Counted from the stretch's first letter, positions 1 through 8,354 are shown. The stretch is 64,000 nucleotides of DNA from Leptospira selangorensis (GCF_004769405.1 NZ_RQES01000010.1:310001-374000), one strand, 5' to 3'. Numbers and translations: made by a program. The notes: a model not told the origin generated them from the letters alone.

Positions 1-2
1 TA

Positions 3-395
3 GGAAATATAGACGCAAAAAGAGACTGGGGATATGCTCCGGATTACGTAAACATGATGTGGATGATGTTACAACAATCGGAACCGGATGATTACGTAGT
101 TGCAACCAACGAAACGCATACAGTCAGAGAATTTATAGAAGAATCCTTTAGACATCTGGACATCCAAGTGGAATGGAAAGGAAAAGGAGACCAAGAGAAA
201 GGTTATAATAAGAAGGACGGAAAACTTTTAATCGTAGTAGACCCTTCTTTCTATAGACCAACCGAAGTGGATCTTCTGATCGGAGATCCTGCAAAAGCAA
301 AAGCAAAACTTGGTTGGGAACCTAAGGTCAAGTTTAAAGAACTAGTAGAGATCATGATCAAAGCGGATTGTAAAGCTGCCGGGATCAATATCTGA
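3..395 (+). CDS. gmd: GDP-mannose 4,6-dehydratase, C-terminal part (gene begins before the window)
   Basis: The frame is open from base 3, so the gene starts upstream of the window; about 130 C-terminal residues are visible. The stretch NIDAKRDWGYAPDYV followed by VVATNETHTVREF is the family's conserved C-terminal region (GNLDAKRDWGHAxDYV and ATGExHSVREF in well-known members). The enzyme is an NADP-dependent short-chain dehydrogenase that converts GDP-D-mannose to GDP-4-keto-6-deoxymannose, a precursor of deoxyhexoses in surface polysaccharide. The catalytic and nucleotide-binding N-terminus cannot be inspected here. It is convergent with the glycosylase gene that follows. Confidence 0.9.
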   Translation, partial: GNIDAKRDWGYAPDYVNMMWMMLQQSEPDDYVVATNETHTVREFIEESFRHLDIQVEWKGKGDQEKGYNKKDGKLLIVVDPSFYRPTEVDLLIGDPAKAKAKLGWEPKVKFKELVEIMIKADCKAAGINI

Positions 396-407
396 ACTGA
401 GTCGATC

Positions 408-1043
408 CTATAAATTTTCAACCCCAACGGAAGCTCTCCATAAGTACCAAGAAAAAATAGTACGATAAGGAGAATATCCCGAGGTGAATTCTAAAATTTC
501 TTTTTTAGAATTCATTGGGATCCCATAATTATTCTCAATCGATTTTCTTAAGATCAAATCGTTATAAGAAAAATGATCCCAACGATCCAAAGAAAACATC
601 AAAACCATTTCCGCAGTCCATGGTCCGATACCTTTAATGCTGCAAAGAAGATCCAAAACTTCTTGGTCATCTAATTTAGAAAGTTTTCTATCGGAAATAC
701 TTCCATCTAAATAAGCTTTAGAGATCAATTTAACGGTGTCTATCTTTGCGAAAGAAAGACCTGCCTTTCTCAACTGCGGTTCGGAAAGTTTGACAAGAAT
801 ATCCGGCTTAGGGAATTGTTTTCCGTTTCCGTAATATTCTTTAACCCTATTTTCCATTGTCCTTGCAGCCTTCACGGAAAGCTGTTGGCTTATTACCGAA
901 CGGATCAAAACATAATAAGGGTTTCCCATCATCTTATGGGTACAAGGTCCTACGGTTTGTATGATCTTTTGGGTGGTCGGGTCTTTTTTCTTGAGCCAAA
1001 GGACCGCTTTACGTAAGCGAGCCTCTCGGTCTGAATTAGGCAC
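408..1043 (-). CDS. AlkA-like DNA-3-methyladenine glycosylase (HhH-GPD family)
   Basis: A 211-residue base-excision repair glycosylase that removes alkylated purines. The helix-hairpin-helix IKGIGPWTAEM lies at residues 136-146, and the catalytic Asp of the HhH-GPD motif is D162 in FSYNDLILRK. An upstream ISQQLS motif at 51-56 is typical of the AlkA/MAG group. No Fe-S cluster cysteines follow the HhH, unlike Nth or MutY. The start codon lies inside the end of the upstream cyclic-nucleotide-domain gene (8-base overlap), so the two are probably co-transcribed and translationally coupled. The family is clear; the exact substrate range is inferred. Confidence 0.88.
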   Translation of the reverse strand: MPNSDREARLRKAVLWLKKKDPTTQKIIQTVGPCTHKMMGNPYYVLIRSVISQQLSVKAARTMENRVKEYYGNGKQFPKPDILVKLSEPQLRKAGLSFAKIDTVKLISKAYLDGSISDRKLSKLDDQEVLDLLCSIKGIGPWTAEMVLMFSLDRWDHFSYNDLILRKSIENNYGIPMNSKKEILEFTSGYSPYRTIFSWYLWRASVGVENL

Positions 1044-2253
1044 GTTTTTTGATCTTAGCGTCTATCTGCGATTTTTTGCGGAATGCTTGTACTAATTTTT
1101 CCAACTCTACAAGATCCGTGCAGGAAATTTTTCCCTGATCCAATTTGATAAATTTGTTTTTGGAGATCAGATCCAGAACCAGGTTCTCATCCTTAGGATA
1201 AGTTAATCCAACCATCTTGATCAAGTCTTTAGTACCGATCTCGAAGTTGTAGGTGGATTTAGGAATGACTTTAACTCTATTTTTCTCCACAAGAGTGAGC
1301 AATGTATCAGCGACCCTTCCTTGAGGATCTGAAATAAGCAAGTTAGCAAGCTGTTTATAAGCGGTCCAAATCCTTTCGGAAAGAAGAGTGATCAGCCTTG
1401 TTGCCAATTGAGGTTGAGCCTTAACCATTCCCTCGAAGTTGGCTTTATTGATCGCAAGCAACTGCACTTCGCCCCAAGCAATTGCGGAAGCGGATCTAGG
1501 TTTATTATCTAAGAGCGCCATCTCTCCGAAAATATCCCCGCTTTGTAAAACTGCGAGGAGCACTTCGTTAGAGTCCACGATCTTGGTAATCTTCACTCTT
1601 CCATGTTGGATGATATATAACTCTCTTCCAGGCTCGTGCTCGCAGAAGATCATCTCGTTATCTCCGTAAGATCGGTTAAACTTTGTATAATCGATCGGAG
1701 GAGGAGCAACCGGTTGATTAACGGTTTGTAATTTCAGTTTTGCCTGAGTGGCAAATTGACCATTCGGAAGATATTGCAGATATTTTTGGAAAGCATACGC
1801 AGCGTGAAGAGTATTCTTTTGGTTAAAGTAATACTCACCGATCGCGAACAATTGATTCGGATCTTCTTCTACAGCAGTACGGAAAGACAGACGAGTGATC
1901 GTAGAGTCGAACTGTCTGAGTTTCATGGAGAAATAGCGAATGATCTTCATCGCTACCGGAGTATTTTTTTGGATCAGAGTTCCGAACTGATCGTAGCTAA
2001 CCTGAATTAAGGAAACATCAGTAAGAGCTATAGCGGATTCGATCTGAGCGTGCTGACTCATCGCAGCAACCACTCCGAAAAAATCCCCAGGTCCCAAAAG
2101 TTGATTCGGGTCCTCACCTACTACTTGGTTTTCGCGGGTGACCCTGACCTTGCCTTGTCGGATGATAAAGAAATTATGGGCTTCTTTCTTGCCTTCGACG
2201 ATGACATAGGACCCTTTCGGGTAATTCACGATTTGAAAGAAGCCGTTGGACAT
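1036..2253 (-). CDS. Regulator with two cyclic-nucleotide-binding domains and a degenerate C-terminal winged helix
   Basis: 405 residues. The first CNB-like domain (about 10-115) has a weak phosphate-binding cassette around GPGDFFG (54-60). A TPR-like helical pair follows at about 130-175. The second CNB domain (about 190-300) has a canonical cassette, FGEMALLDNKPRSASA at 242-257, including the phosphate-contacting Arg. Residues 308-390 look like a Crp-type winged helix but are divergent, so DNA binding is not certain. It probably senses cAMP or another nucleotide through domain two only. Gene order suggests it is transcribed first and alkA-like second. It could also be a non-DNA-binding scaffold. 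Confidence 0.8.
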   Translation of the reverse strand: MSNGFFQIVNYPKGSYVIVEGKKEAHNFFIIRQGKVRVTRENQVVGEDPNQLLGPGDFFGVVAAMSQHAQIESAIALTDVSLIQVSYDQFGTLIQKNTPVAMKIIRYFSMKLRQFDSTITRLSFRTAVEEDPNQLFAIGEYYFNQKNTLHAAYAFQKYLQYLPNGQFATQAKLKLQTVNQPVAPPPIDYTKFNRSYGDNEMIFCEHEPGRELYIIQHGRVKITKIVDSNEVLLAVLQSGDIFGEMALLDNKPRSASAIAWGEVQLLAINKANFEGMVKAQPQLATRLITLLSERIWTAYKQLANLLISDPQGRVADTLLTLVEKNRVKVIPKSTYNFEIGTKDLIKMVGLTYPKDENLVLDLISKNKFIKLDQGKISCTDLVELEKLVQAFRKKSQIDAKIKKRA

Positions 2254-2349
2254 ACTTACCAGAGATTAAAAAATTCTTCCGTGGGAATTCAACTATAAAC
2301 TAGTATCGGCTCGCAATGAGGGAATTCGGACTTAAATCCGAGTATTTCC

Positions 2350-2940
2350 TTATTTTTCGCGACAAGATTCCCCTTCCGGAGAAGATTCTTCCCCATCCGA
2401 AAGTAGATCGATACCGGAAAATTCCAGGGCGGCTTTTTCTGCCATAGCTCTGGAGTAAGATTGTCTACAAATTGAGGAGAAAATCTGCTTCGCCTGGTCG
2501 ATTTCTCCCATCTTAGCCAGTAGGCGCCCGGCTTCCAAGTAGGATTCTAGTCCAAATTCTCCAGTCGGTTCCATTTTATAAAGGTCCAGACTCACTTCTA
2601 AGGCTTTCTCAGGACGATCCAACTTTAGAAAACAATCTCTGAGAAGGCCAAGTACCCTGTTTTTTTTAGGATTCCCGGGATAGAGAACCAGGAAGTTGCG
2701 AAGACTTTCCGCTGCTTTGTAAAAGCGACGGTCCTTATATGCTTCTTCGGCGATCCTAAACAAAATATCAGGATCAGAAGGTCCTTGTTTGGAATGATTT
2801 TCCCCTTGGCCGAATGCGGAGAAGGAGAATGAAAAAAGTAGAAGGAATAAGACTAGGATTCGGGAGAAACCAAACACTTTTGAAGAAGCGTTTGAGGAAA
2901 AGGGAAAATGTGTGCCCTTAAAATAAAATCCGGAAAACAA
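2350..2940 (-). CDS. Secreted TPR-repeat protein of unknown function
   Basis: 196 residues from a TTG start; a GTG at 2877 would give a more compact signal peptide (hydrophobic core LVLFLLLFSFSFSAFG just after it) and may be the true start. After a probable cleavage site before QGENH, helical pairs such as ILFRIAEEAYKDRRFYKAAE and SYLEAGRLLAKMGEIDQAKQ fit tetratricopeptide repeats, so it is likely a periplasmic protein-interaction module. The acidic tail (DGEESSPEGE) is not conserved-looking. It is separated from the regulator downstream by about 100 bases. No specific function can be assigned. Confidence 0.65.
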   Translation of the reverse strand: MFSGFYFKGTHFPFSSNASSKVFGFSRILVLFLLLFSFSFSAFGQGENHSKQGPSDPDILFRIAEEAYKDRRFYKAAESLRNFLVLYPGNPKKNRVLGLLRDCFLKLDRPEKALEVSLDLYKMEPTGEFGLESYLEAGRLLAKMGEIDQAKQIFSSICRQSYSRAMAEKAALEFSGIDLLSDGEESSPEGESCREK

Positions 2941-2999
2941 GAGTACCTACCAGAGCTAAGCTCTATATAGATTATCAGTCATTTTCCGGATTTTATGAA

Positions 3000-3284
3000 T
3001 TACTTTTTTTTATCTATTTTCTTCCGGTGGAATTCGCAGAGGCGATACAACCTGCCAGTAGACGGATTTTTTTTACCTACTTTAGTGCCGCAGACGATAC
3101 AAAGACCTTCTTTCCTTCTCCTCTGGTAAAGGAGCTGAACCCTCTCCGCCCCAGACAGGTTGTATTTACTAACCTGAATGCGAAATCCTTTATAGAGGTA
3201 ATTACCGATCGCTTCAACAGCTTGAGTTTTTACCCCGGCGATGATCTTTTCCAAATCATCGTTAGTGACTTTCTTTGGTTTCAT
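3000..3284 (-). CDS. Small zinc-ribbon-like protein, LIC10235 type
   Basis: 94 residues from the ATG at 3284; a TTG seven codons upstream would extend it, but the MKPKKVTNDDLEKII start looks more natural. The N-terminal half is basic and helical. The C-terminal half has CIVC, then C-x2-H about 20 residues later (LCEFHRKK), which would make a Cys3His zinc site. It ends in a run of lysines, so it may bind nucleic acid. It resembles a small protein conserved across Leptospira that I know as LIC10235; no experimental role is known to me. Confidence 0.6.
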   Translation of the reverse strand: MKPKKVTNDDLEKIIAGVKTQAVEAIGNYLYKGFRIQVSKYNLSGAERVQLLYQRRRKEGLCIVCGTKVGKKNPSTGRLYRLCEFHRKKIDKKK

Positions 3285-3305
3285 AAATGTTAACTGACGT
3301 AACAA

Positions 3306-3755
3306 CAGTTATATTCTTACAAAGATAGTAAAGTGTTTTTAATTTTCCGTATAACACAGCATAAAATTTTTTGACAAAACTTGTATTAGGTTACTGTTTT
3401 TTTAATAAATTTCTTCGTCTTAGGGAGCCTCTGTTTCGGCTAACGATTAACAATTAAAATAATCGATTATTTCGCCCGGGGCAACGTTAAGTCGTTTTAC
3501 ACCAATTCTCAATAAATGTGGAAATTTATTTCCAAAGCTCTGACATATAACGGATGTTCCATTAGACGATTGCAGCGAAACAAAAAGACTTAAGCTAACG
3601 TTGAAAAGCCGAGCCTTAAGGGATAAAGAAAGGGTTATTATAACTATCCAAAAAATCGTTACACGAAGGCTCGAACGCCAAAATTGCATTTTTTAACGAT
3701 AGATTTTTTTCGGAAAATAAGTCATATTATATGGCAGATCGGTCTTGGAATTACT
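3306..3755. other. 450-base gap without a convincing gene
   Basis: Divergent spacer between the small zinc protein (-) and a lipoprotein (+). It is AT-rich at both ends with a more GC-balanced middle. It holds a 16-base perfect palindrome at 3457-3472 (arm AAATAATC) and a TTGACA at 3371-3376 with only a poor -10. An 80-codon minus-strand frame exists (3447-3689) but has no ribosome site and no recognisable protein. The gap may be a gene remnant or hold a small RNA; nothing firm can be assigned. Confidence 0.4.
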
Positions 3756-4355
3756 ATGAAAACAAATGTTCATATATTGATGATCTTTCTGGCCTTCTTC
3801 CAACTAATATCTTGTTCCAAATCGCCTCAAGAAAAAGTAAAAACTATACTTTCAGATGCGCAGTTAAACGAAGAAGAAAAGATCAAAATGGCTGCGTTCG
3901 CATTATTCGGCGAAAGATTGAAAGAAATTGATCTAGTCAAAGTCCAGGACGAGAAAGGGGCTAAATTCGAAGTCTATTTAGGATTCGGCGGAACTTCTGC
4001 ACTTACCTTCCTGGGTTCGGAAAAATATTCGGATCATATGAAATTGGAATTAGCTCTCGGAGCTTATAAATTCCTGCAATCTTTGCAGGGATTTCGTTTC
4101 GGAAAATATAGAATGAGCCTGATCAAACCATTCTTCATCAAAAATGGAGAAGCAAGAGGCGCAGAAGAATTCGAGATCTATAGATTCAGAGCGGAAGGAG
4201 AAGATCTGAAAAATGTGGCCGGTTTCAAAGAGACTGACGCATTCTCTTCCGATAATTACGATGTTCCTTCTGAAAAGGTAATAACAGTTTTAAAAAATAT
4301 GATAGATCATTGGCAGGTAGAATTGGACCAATTTGCAAGAGTGGAGATCAAGTAA
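3756..4355 (+). CDS. Lipoprotein of unknown function
   Basis: 199 residues from the ATG at 3756, chosen because it directly precedes a lipoprotein signal peptide: MKTNVHILMIFLAFFQ then the lipobox LISC, with lipidated Cys at residue 20. The upstream in-frame extension to 3684 lacks signal-peptide character. The mature part is mixed alpha/beta with no motif I recognise. It is convergent with, and overlaps by 8 bases, the glycerophosphodiesterase gene. Probably anchored to the inner or outer membrane. Confidence 0.72.
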   Translation: MKTNVHILMIFLAFFQLISCSKSPQEKVKTILSDAQLNEEEKIKMAAFALFGERLKEIDLVKVQDEKGAKFEVYLGFGGTSALTFLGSEKYSDHMKLELALGAYKFLQSLQGFRFGKYRMSLIKPFFIKNGEARGAEEFEIYRFRAEGEDLKNVAGFKETDAFSSDNYDVPSEKVITVLKNMIDHWQVELDQFARVEIK

Positions 4356-5115
4356 GCAAGGATCTCATTCTTTTAGGATAATTCGTAAAGATCCCATCCA
4401 CTCCCAAATCGATTCCGAACTTTAATTCTTCTTCCGTATTCAAAGTATAAACTAAAACCTTAAATCCTTCTTTCTGGATCTTGGAAACTGTTTCCTTATC
4501 CAAACCCTTTGCAGAAAGATTCAAACTGAATGCATTTAATCTAAAACCTAGATCCAATGCTTCCATCCAAGAGGAAGTTTCTTCTCCGATCAAGATGCCG
4601 AGTTTTGCCTCTATCGATAATTCTCTAAGCCTCACTAAAGAATCCCAACAGAAAGAAGAGAATAATGTTTTATAAAAGAGAGAATTTCGTTTTGTATAGT
4701 CGATCAATTCTTGTTCGATAGGAGTTTCGATCGGGATCTCTTCATAAGCGCCGGATTTGATCTCCACATTTAAGCCGATATTTTTGGACTTTAAATAATC
4801 CCAGACTTCCCAAAGATCCGGGATCTTCTCCCCTTTAAACCTTGGATCTTTCCAAGAGCCCGCATCCGCCTTGCGGATCATATTGAATGGAAGTAGTTTC
4901 ACTTCTCCCTTATGATCTGTGGTTCTATCTAATGTATCGTCATGAATGACTACTATTTTTCCGTCAGCAGAATGAATGATGTCCAGCTCTATCCAATCCG
5001 CCTTAAGCTCCCAGGCATTTCGGAAAGAACTCATCGTATTTTCAGGATATTCTCCACTATCTCCTCTATGAGCAATTACCCAAGGTTTAGGAAGAAGGAA
5101 AGGATCCGAATTCAT
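4348..5115 (-). CDS. Glycerophosphodiester phosphodiesterase
   Basis: 255 residues, GDPD family TIM barrel that hydrolyses glycerophosphodiesters to glycerol-3-phosphate and an alcohol. The metal and catalytic signature is complete at the N-terminus: HRGDSGEYPENT at 16-27, WIELDI at 37-42 and the second catalytic His in VIHDDTLDRTTD. NVEIK supplies the later acidic residue. There is no signal peptide, so it is cytoplasmic (UgpQ-like rather than the periplasmic GlpQ type). The start overlaps the stop of the upstream outer-membrane gene by one base (TGATG), implying coupling. Confidence 0.9.
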   Translation of the reverse strand: MNSDPFLLPKPWVIAHRGDSGEYPENTMSSFRNAWELKADWIELDIIHSADGKIVVIHDDTLDRTTDHKGEVKLLPFNMIRKADAGSWKDPRFKGEKIPDLWEVWDYLKSKNIGLNVEIKSGAYEEIPIETPIEQELIDYTKRNSLFYKTLFSSFCWDSLVRLRELSIEAKLGILIGEETSSWMEALDLGFRLNAFSLNLSAKGLDKETVSKIQKEGFKVLVYTLNTEEELKFGIDLGVDGIFTNYPKRMRSLLT

Positions 5116-5948
5116 CAGAAGGCCCAGCCCACAAAAAGATTCAAACCGAAGCTAGAGCCAGGTAATCTTTCCGAATTCTGATAAGCATACTTTCTATATA
5201 ATAGATCTCCTATACTTGCAGTCCTATCAGAATAATAGAGATCTGAAACGGAGAATGAATTATGATAAGGAGCATACCAATTCCATACACCTTCCCATCC
5301 GAAAAATAGACCCGATGTAGTTTGGAATCTGAATCCTACACCAAATCCCGCATAATTCCTTGGACCGGAACTATAAGAATCTTTTTCAAAACGATATGTA
5401 TTTCCCGCTGATTCCCAATAAAGAGCAGTTTGGTTCTTTTGGTAATGTTCTCTTCCTAACCAAAGGGAAACAAAAAAAGGAGAATCCGAAATGAACCTTT
5501 GGACGAATAGCGCACCTCCCCAGTACTTCTCTTGGTGATTTCTCAACCTTCCATAAAAATCATGAGGCGGGAGAAAATAAGAATAAGCAGTATCATTATC
5601 AAAACGATTCACATAATTGTTAGTGTAACCGTTGAGCCCGATTGCCCATTGAGAATCCAACATCCTAGCGAATTGCAAAGAGTAATACTTTTCGGAGCGT
5701 CCGAATCCAAAACCACCGATCTGATTCTTGAATTTTTCCCTAAGTTCCGCCTGGCTTGGTCCGGAAGGAGTTTTTTCGGGAGGAAGTCCATTCATAGGAC
5801 TGGGCTTTTGTTCTATAGTTTTATCCGGAGAAGGTTCCGTAGTTTGGGACCAGCCCTGAGAAGAAACGATACACAGAAGAAGAATAGATAAGATCTGAAA
5901 AAAAGACGATGCCGATTTTGGACGGAAGAACATCCCTAGCAAAGACAC
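5115..5948 (-). CDS. Probable outer-membrane beta-barrel protein
   Basis: 277 residues. An N-terminal signal (hydrophobic ILSILLLCIVSSQGWSQ, about 19-35) is followed by a Pro/Ser-rich linker and then alternating aromatic/polar strands such as YYSLQFARMLDSQWAIGLNG. It ends in a terminal aromatic residue (NLFVGWAF), the usual C-terminal signal for outer-membrane assembly. The size fits an 8- to 12-strand barrel. I recognise no named family. It is the first gene of a pair with the phosphodiesterase. Confidence 0.62.
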   Translation of the reverse strand: MSLLGMFFRPKSASSFFQILSILLLCIVSSQGWSQTTEPSPDKTIEQKPSPMNGLPPEKTPSGPSQAELREKFKNQIGGFGFGRSEKYYSLQFARMLDSQWAIGLNGYTNNYVNRFDNDTAYSYFLPPHDFYGRLRNHQEKYWGGALFVQRFISDSPFFVSLWLGREHYQKNQTALYWESAGNTYRFEKDSYSSGPRNYAGFGVGFRFQTTSGLFFGWEGVWNWYAPYHNSFSVSDLYYSDRTASIGDLLYRKYAYQNSERLPGSSFGLNLFVGWAF

Positions 5949-5999
5949 CCGAAAAAAGAAAATGTCAAGCAGTGGAAAATGAGGAAGGGGAAGAAATTA

Positions 6000-6024
6000 G
6001 CAGGCGAGGTTTCCCTTCGCCCGC
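6000..6024 (-). terminator. Probable intrinsic terminator of phasin-like gene 1
   Basis: On the minus strand GCGGGCGA pairs with TCGCCTGC (8 pairs, one G-U) around a 9-base loop, followed by a weak T-tract. It lies 12 bases past the stop of the phasin-like gene. Confidence 0.6.
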
Positions 6025-6035
6025 TCGATCGGAAA

Positions 6036-6407
6036 TTAAACTTTTCCTTTAGCAGTAGCTTTGATTGTTTCAGCTACTTCAGTCAATTTTGCTTTTACAG
6101 CTTCTAATTGTCCTTCTGGAACGCGTTTTTTGATCTCTTCGGAGATTTGGTTGTACTTCTCAACGATCTTACCACGAGTTTCTTCGTAGTTTTTGCCAGC
6201 AACAGTGGAAACTTCTTTGATTTCATTCAAAAGTTTATCCACAGACTCGCGAATTTTTACAGAACCTTCAGAATTGTCTGCAGCACCTTTAGCTACTAGT
6301 TCTCCATAGGTTTTTTCTAAATCCACTTTCGCTTTGTCTAATCCTTCTTGTCCAGATTTCAAAAGTCCGATTCCAGCATTAAGAATGTCCAACAGTTGTT
6401 TTTCCAT
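6036..6407 (-). CDS. Phasin-like protein 1
   Basis: 123 residues from the ATG at 6407, which has a strong site AAGGAGAG just upstream; longer frames run through the operator region and are rejected. The protein is almost wholly amphipathic helix: [20 protein letters not shown], then the heptad-like [19 protein letters not shown] and an [10 protein letters not shown] turn. This pattern and length match phasin-family proteins, which coat polyhydroxyalkanoate granules. It has a close paralogue at 11521-11901 with an almost identical N-terminus and domain layout. It has its own promoter and operators, so it is not simply the tail of the PPK2 operon. The actual client surface in this organism is unknown. 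Confidence 0.8.
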   Translation of the reverse strand: MEKQLLDILNAGIGLLKSGQEGLDKAKVDLEKTYGELVAKGAADNSEGSVKIRESVDKLLNEIKEVSTVAGKNYEETRGKIVEKYNQISEEIKKRVPEGQLEAVKAKLTEVAETIKATAKGKV

Positions 6408-6433
6408 TTTTCTCTCCTTTTCCGCCACATTTT

Positions 6434-6471
6434 TGGTGCAGCGCACAATCCATTCGTATTGCACCGCACTA
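6434..6471 (-). promoter_or_regulatory. Tandem palindromic operators of phasin-like gene 1
   Basis: Two copies of an interrupted palindrome TTGTGC-N3-GCACAA. Proximal: arms 6434-6439 and 6443-6448. Distal: arms 6457-6462 and 6466-6471. Each has 5 of 6 arm positions paired. Centres are 23 bases apart. The distal copy sits mainly in the spacer between -35 and -10, and the proximal copy just downstream of -10, the classical placement for a repressor. Confidence 0.7.
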
Positions 6472-6481
6472 TAGAGGTCAA
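6453..6481 (-). promoter_or_regulatory. Promoter of phasin-like gene 1
   Basis: Read on the minus strand: -35 TTGACC (6481-6476), 17-base spacer, -10 TACGAA (6458-6453). The -10 is weaker than in the paralogue, but the layout aligns base for base with the promoter at 11942-11970. Confidence 0.6.
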
Positions 6482-6527
6482 CCCCTAAATTACAAAAATT
6501 TAGAAAAAATTGAAAAAGAAAACTGGG

Positions 6528-7286
6528 TCAAATTTCGCCCGGTTGGACTTCCAGCTTCGGATATTTGAGATCCATATCTTCCAATTCCTTGCAAACTGAC
6601 TTTGCAATCAGATAATCCCTATACCATTTTTTGTCGGAAGGAACGATCACCCAAGGAAAACGATCCTTTGAATGGGAAAATATCCATTCATAGGCATTCA
6701 GATACTTTTTAAAATTTTTATGAGCTTCTAGATCGCTTGGATCGAACTTCCAATTCTTTTCAGGATTAGATAATCTCTCTTCTATCCTTTTAATCTGCTC
6801 TTCTTCGGAGATATGTAAGAAAAATTTTAGGATATGAGTATGGTTTTCTTTGGATACGAATTCCTCGAAAGAATCAATAAACTCTAATCTTTCCTTCAGC
6901 CTATCCTTAGATAAACTTTCGTAAACGAAAGGAACCAGAATATCCTCGTAATGAGAACGATTGAAAATCTGGATCCAACCCTTCCCGGGAAGTTCTTTAT
7001 GAATTCTCCATAAGAAGTCACGGCTCAACTCTTCTTGTGTAGGGGCCTTCCAAGCCTTGCATGTACAACCCAAAGGATTTAAAGCGGAGAAAAGTTTTTT
7101 GACGGTCCCATCTTTTCCGGACGCGTCCACACCCTGCAGAATAATCAGAAGTGATTTCTTTTTGCCTGCAAATAAACGGATCTGCAGTTCTTCTATCTTT
7201 TCCAATTCCTTGAGACGAAGTTCTTCCGCTTTCTCTTTGGAAATATCCTCGTCAGGTTCTGTGGAATATTCGGAAAGTTTGATCAT
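6528..7286 (-). CDS. Polyphosphate kinase 2 family protein
   Basis: 252 residues. PPK2 enzymes transfer phosphate between polyphosphate and nucleotides. A P-loop, GVDASGKDGTVK, lies at about 51-62; the lid and Walker B region includes WIQIFNRSHYEDILVPFV, diagnostic of PPK2; the helical N-terminal 45 residues are also typical. Class I, II or III cannot be told by eye, so preference for ADP or AMP is open. The gene follows DUF2804 after 6 bases and precedes phasin-like gene 1, which has its own promoter. Confidence 0.88.
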   Translation of the reverse strand: MIKLSEYSTEPDEDISKEKAEELRLKELEKIEELQIRLFAGKKKSLLIILQGVDASGKDGTVKKLFSALNPLGCTCKAWKAPTQEELSRDFLWRIHKELPGKGWIQIFNRSHYEDILVPFVYESLSKDRLKERLEFIDSFEEFVSKENHTHILKFFLHISEEEQIKRIEERLSNPEKNWKFDPSDLEAHKNFKKYLNAYEWIFSHSKDRFPWVIVPSDKKWYRDYLIAKSVCKELEDMDLKYPKLEVQPGEI

Positions 7287-7292
7287 TCTAAC

Positions 7293-8312
7293 CTACCAGC
7301 GAGCGATATGATCTTCTGCCCAGCCCTGTCCGCTTTCAATCCTAAATTCACTTTTGCCGATCCGGAAAACACCGTCAAAACTTCCGATCATCTGATTCAC
7401 TTTAGAAGCAATTAAACCCATATTAGAATATGCCTTTCTGTGAAAATCAGGAGTAAATACAAGTTCCACTGCTTTACTTTCCTTGGAATAGATCATCCAA
7501 GGTTTTTTAGGATCTTTTTTATCGAATTCAAAAGCAATCACGGAAGGAATTTTGTAAATTCTACCATTGATCAGAAGAGCATTTTCGGTGGTCCCTGTTC
7601 CATCTGTCCAGCCCCCACCTAGGTTCATTCCATACACTTCATTCCCACCAGGACGGTAAGACATAGAGGCCCAGTTCCATTTACTGAAATAAGGCCAGAC
7701 CCCTCTTCCATAATCCAGAACTCCGAAAGAGGTTTTAGGTTGGAATTCATAAGATTTAGAGGCAGTAGTAACTTTTCCTTTTGCGCCTAATCCGAATAAT
7801 TTATGAGTGAATTGAAAACGATTTCGATCCCAAGGAACCACAACATTTAAACTTTCCCATTGATTAGGAACTTCTAATATAAGATCGGCTTGGATCGACT
7901 TGTTTGTTCCTTTTAGGAAATCCACTTTGATCTTGTAATTTCCATCTTCGTCGATTTGGAAATCCAAAAACCCTTCTTTACCTTCGTAACGAGCATTGCT
8001 AGAAACAGTTTGCCCAAGTAAAGTTCCCTTGCCAAAAGGAGTGATTACAGTTGCTTCCTGGAATTCTCCGGTCCTTCTATCCAACCAATAACAAAAGATC
8101 ACACCCGCGTAATCAATATCCGAAACAGTAAAGGAAGCCAAAAAGTTTTGGTCGTAAAAACACCAGTAATTCCATTTTTTCTTACGAAACCAGTGGCCTT
8201 TTACATTACATCTATGTAAGGGAGTTTTGGACCAGCCGATCGCATTCCGATTCACTTTACCGGAAGGATCACATAAAATGGTAGGTTGTTGGATTTCTGT
8301 TTCTAAGTTCAT
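7293..8312 (-). CDS. DUF2804 family protein
   Basis: 339 residues from the ATG at 8312. A GTG at 8351 is possible, but the family begins near the pattern xPxxLCDxxGxxNxxAxGWSxxPLHxC, which here starts about ten residues after this ATG (ILCDPSGKVNRNAIGWS, then PLHRCNVKGHW). Further family marks are WNYWCFYD and DYGRGVWPYFSKWNWASM. DUF2804 proteins look like lipocalin-type beta barrels related to carotenoid 1,2-hydratase-like folds; no reaction is established. It lies directly after the MocR gene and before PPK2, probably one transcript. Confidence 0.82.
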   Translation of the reverse strand: MNLETEIQQPTILCDPSGKVNRNAIGWSKTPLHRCNVKGHWFRKKKWNYWCFYDQNFLASFTVSDIDYAGVIFCYWLDRRTGEFQEATVITPFGKGTLLGQTVSSNARYEGKEGFLDFQIDEDGNYKIKVDFLKGTNKSIQADLILEVPNQWESLNVVVPWDRNRFQFTHKLFGLGAKGKVTTASKSYEFQPKTSFGVLDYGRGVWPYFSKWNWASMSYRPGGNEVYGMNLGGGWTDGTGTTENALLINGRIYKIPSVIAFEFDKKDPKKPWMIYSKESKAVELVFTPDFHRKAYSNMGLIASKVNQMIGSFDGVFRIGKSEFRIESGQGWAEDHIARW

Positions 8313-8354
8313 GCTCTCAAAGGACAATACCGGAAGCCTGTACTGACCCACAAT

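Noticed and set aside
3447..3689. 80-codon minus-strand frame in the gap
   Set aside because: No ribosome site, no recognisable protein pattern, and a hydrophobic start that looks accidental.
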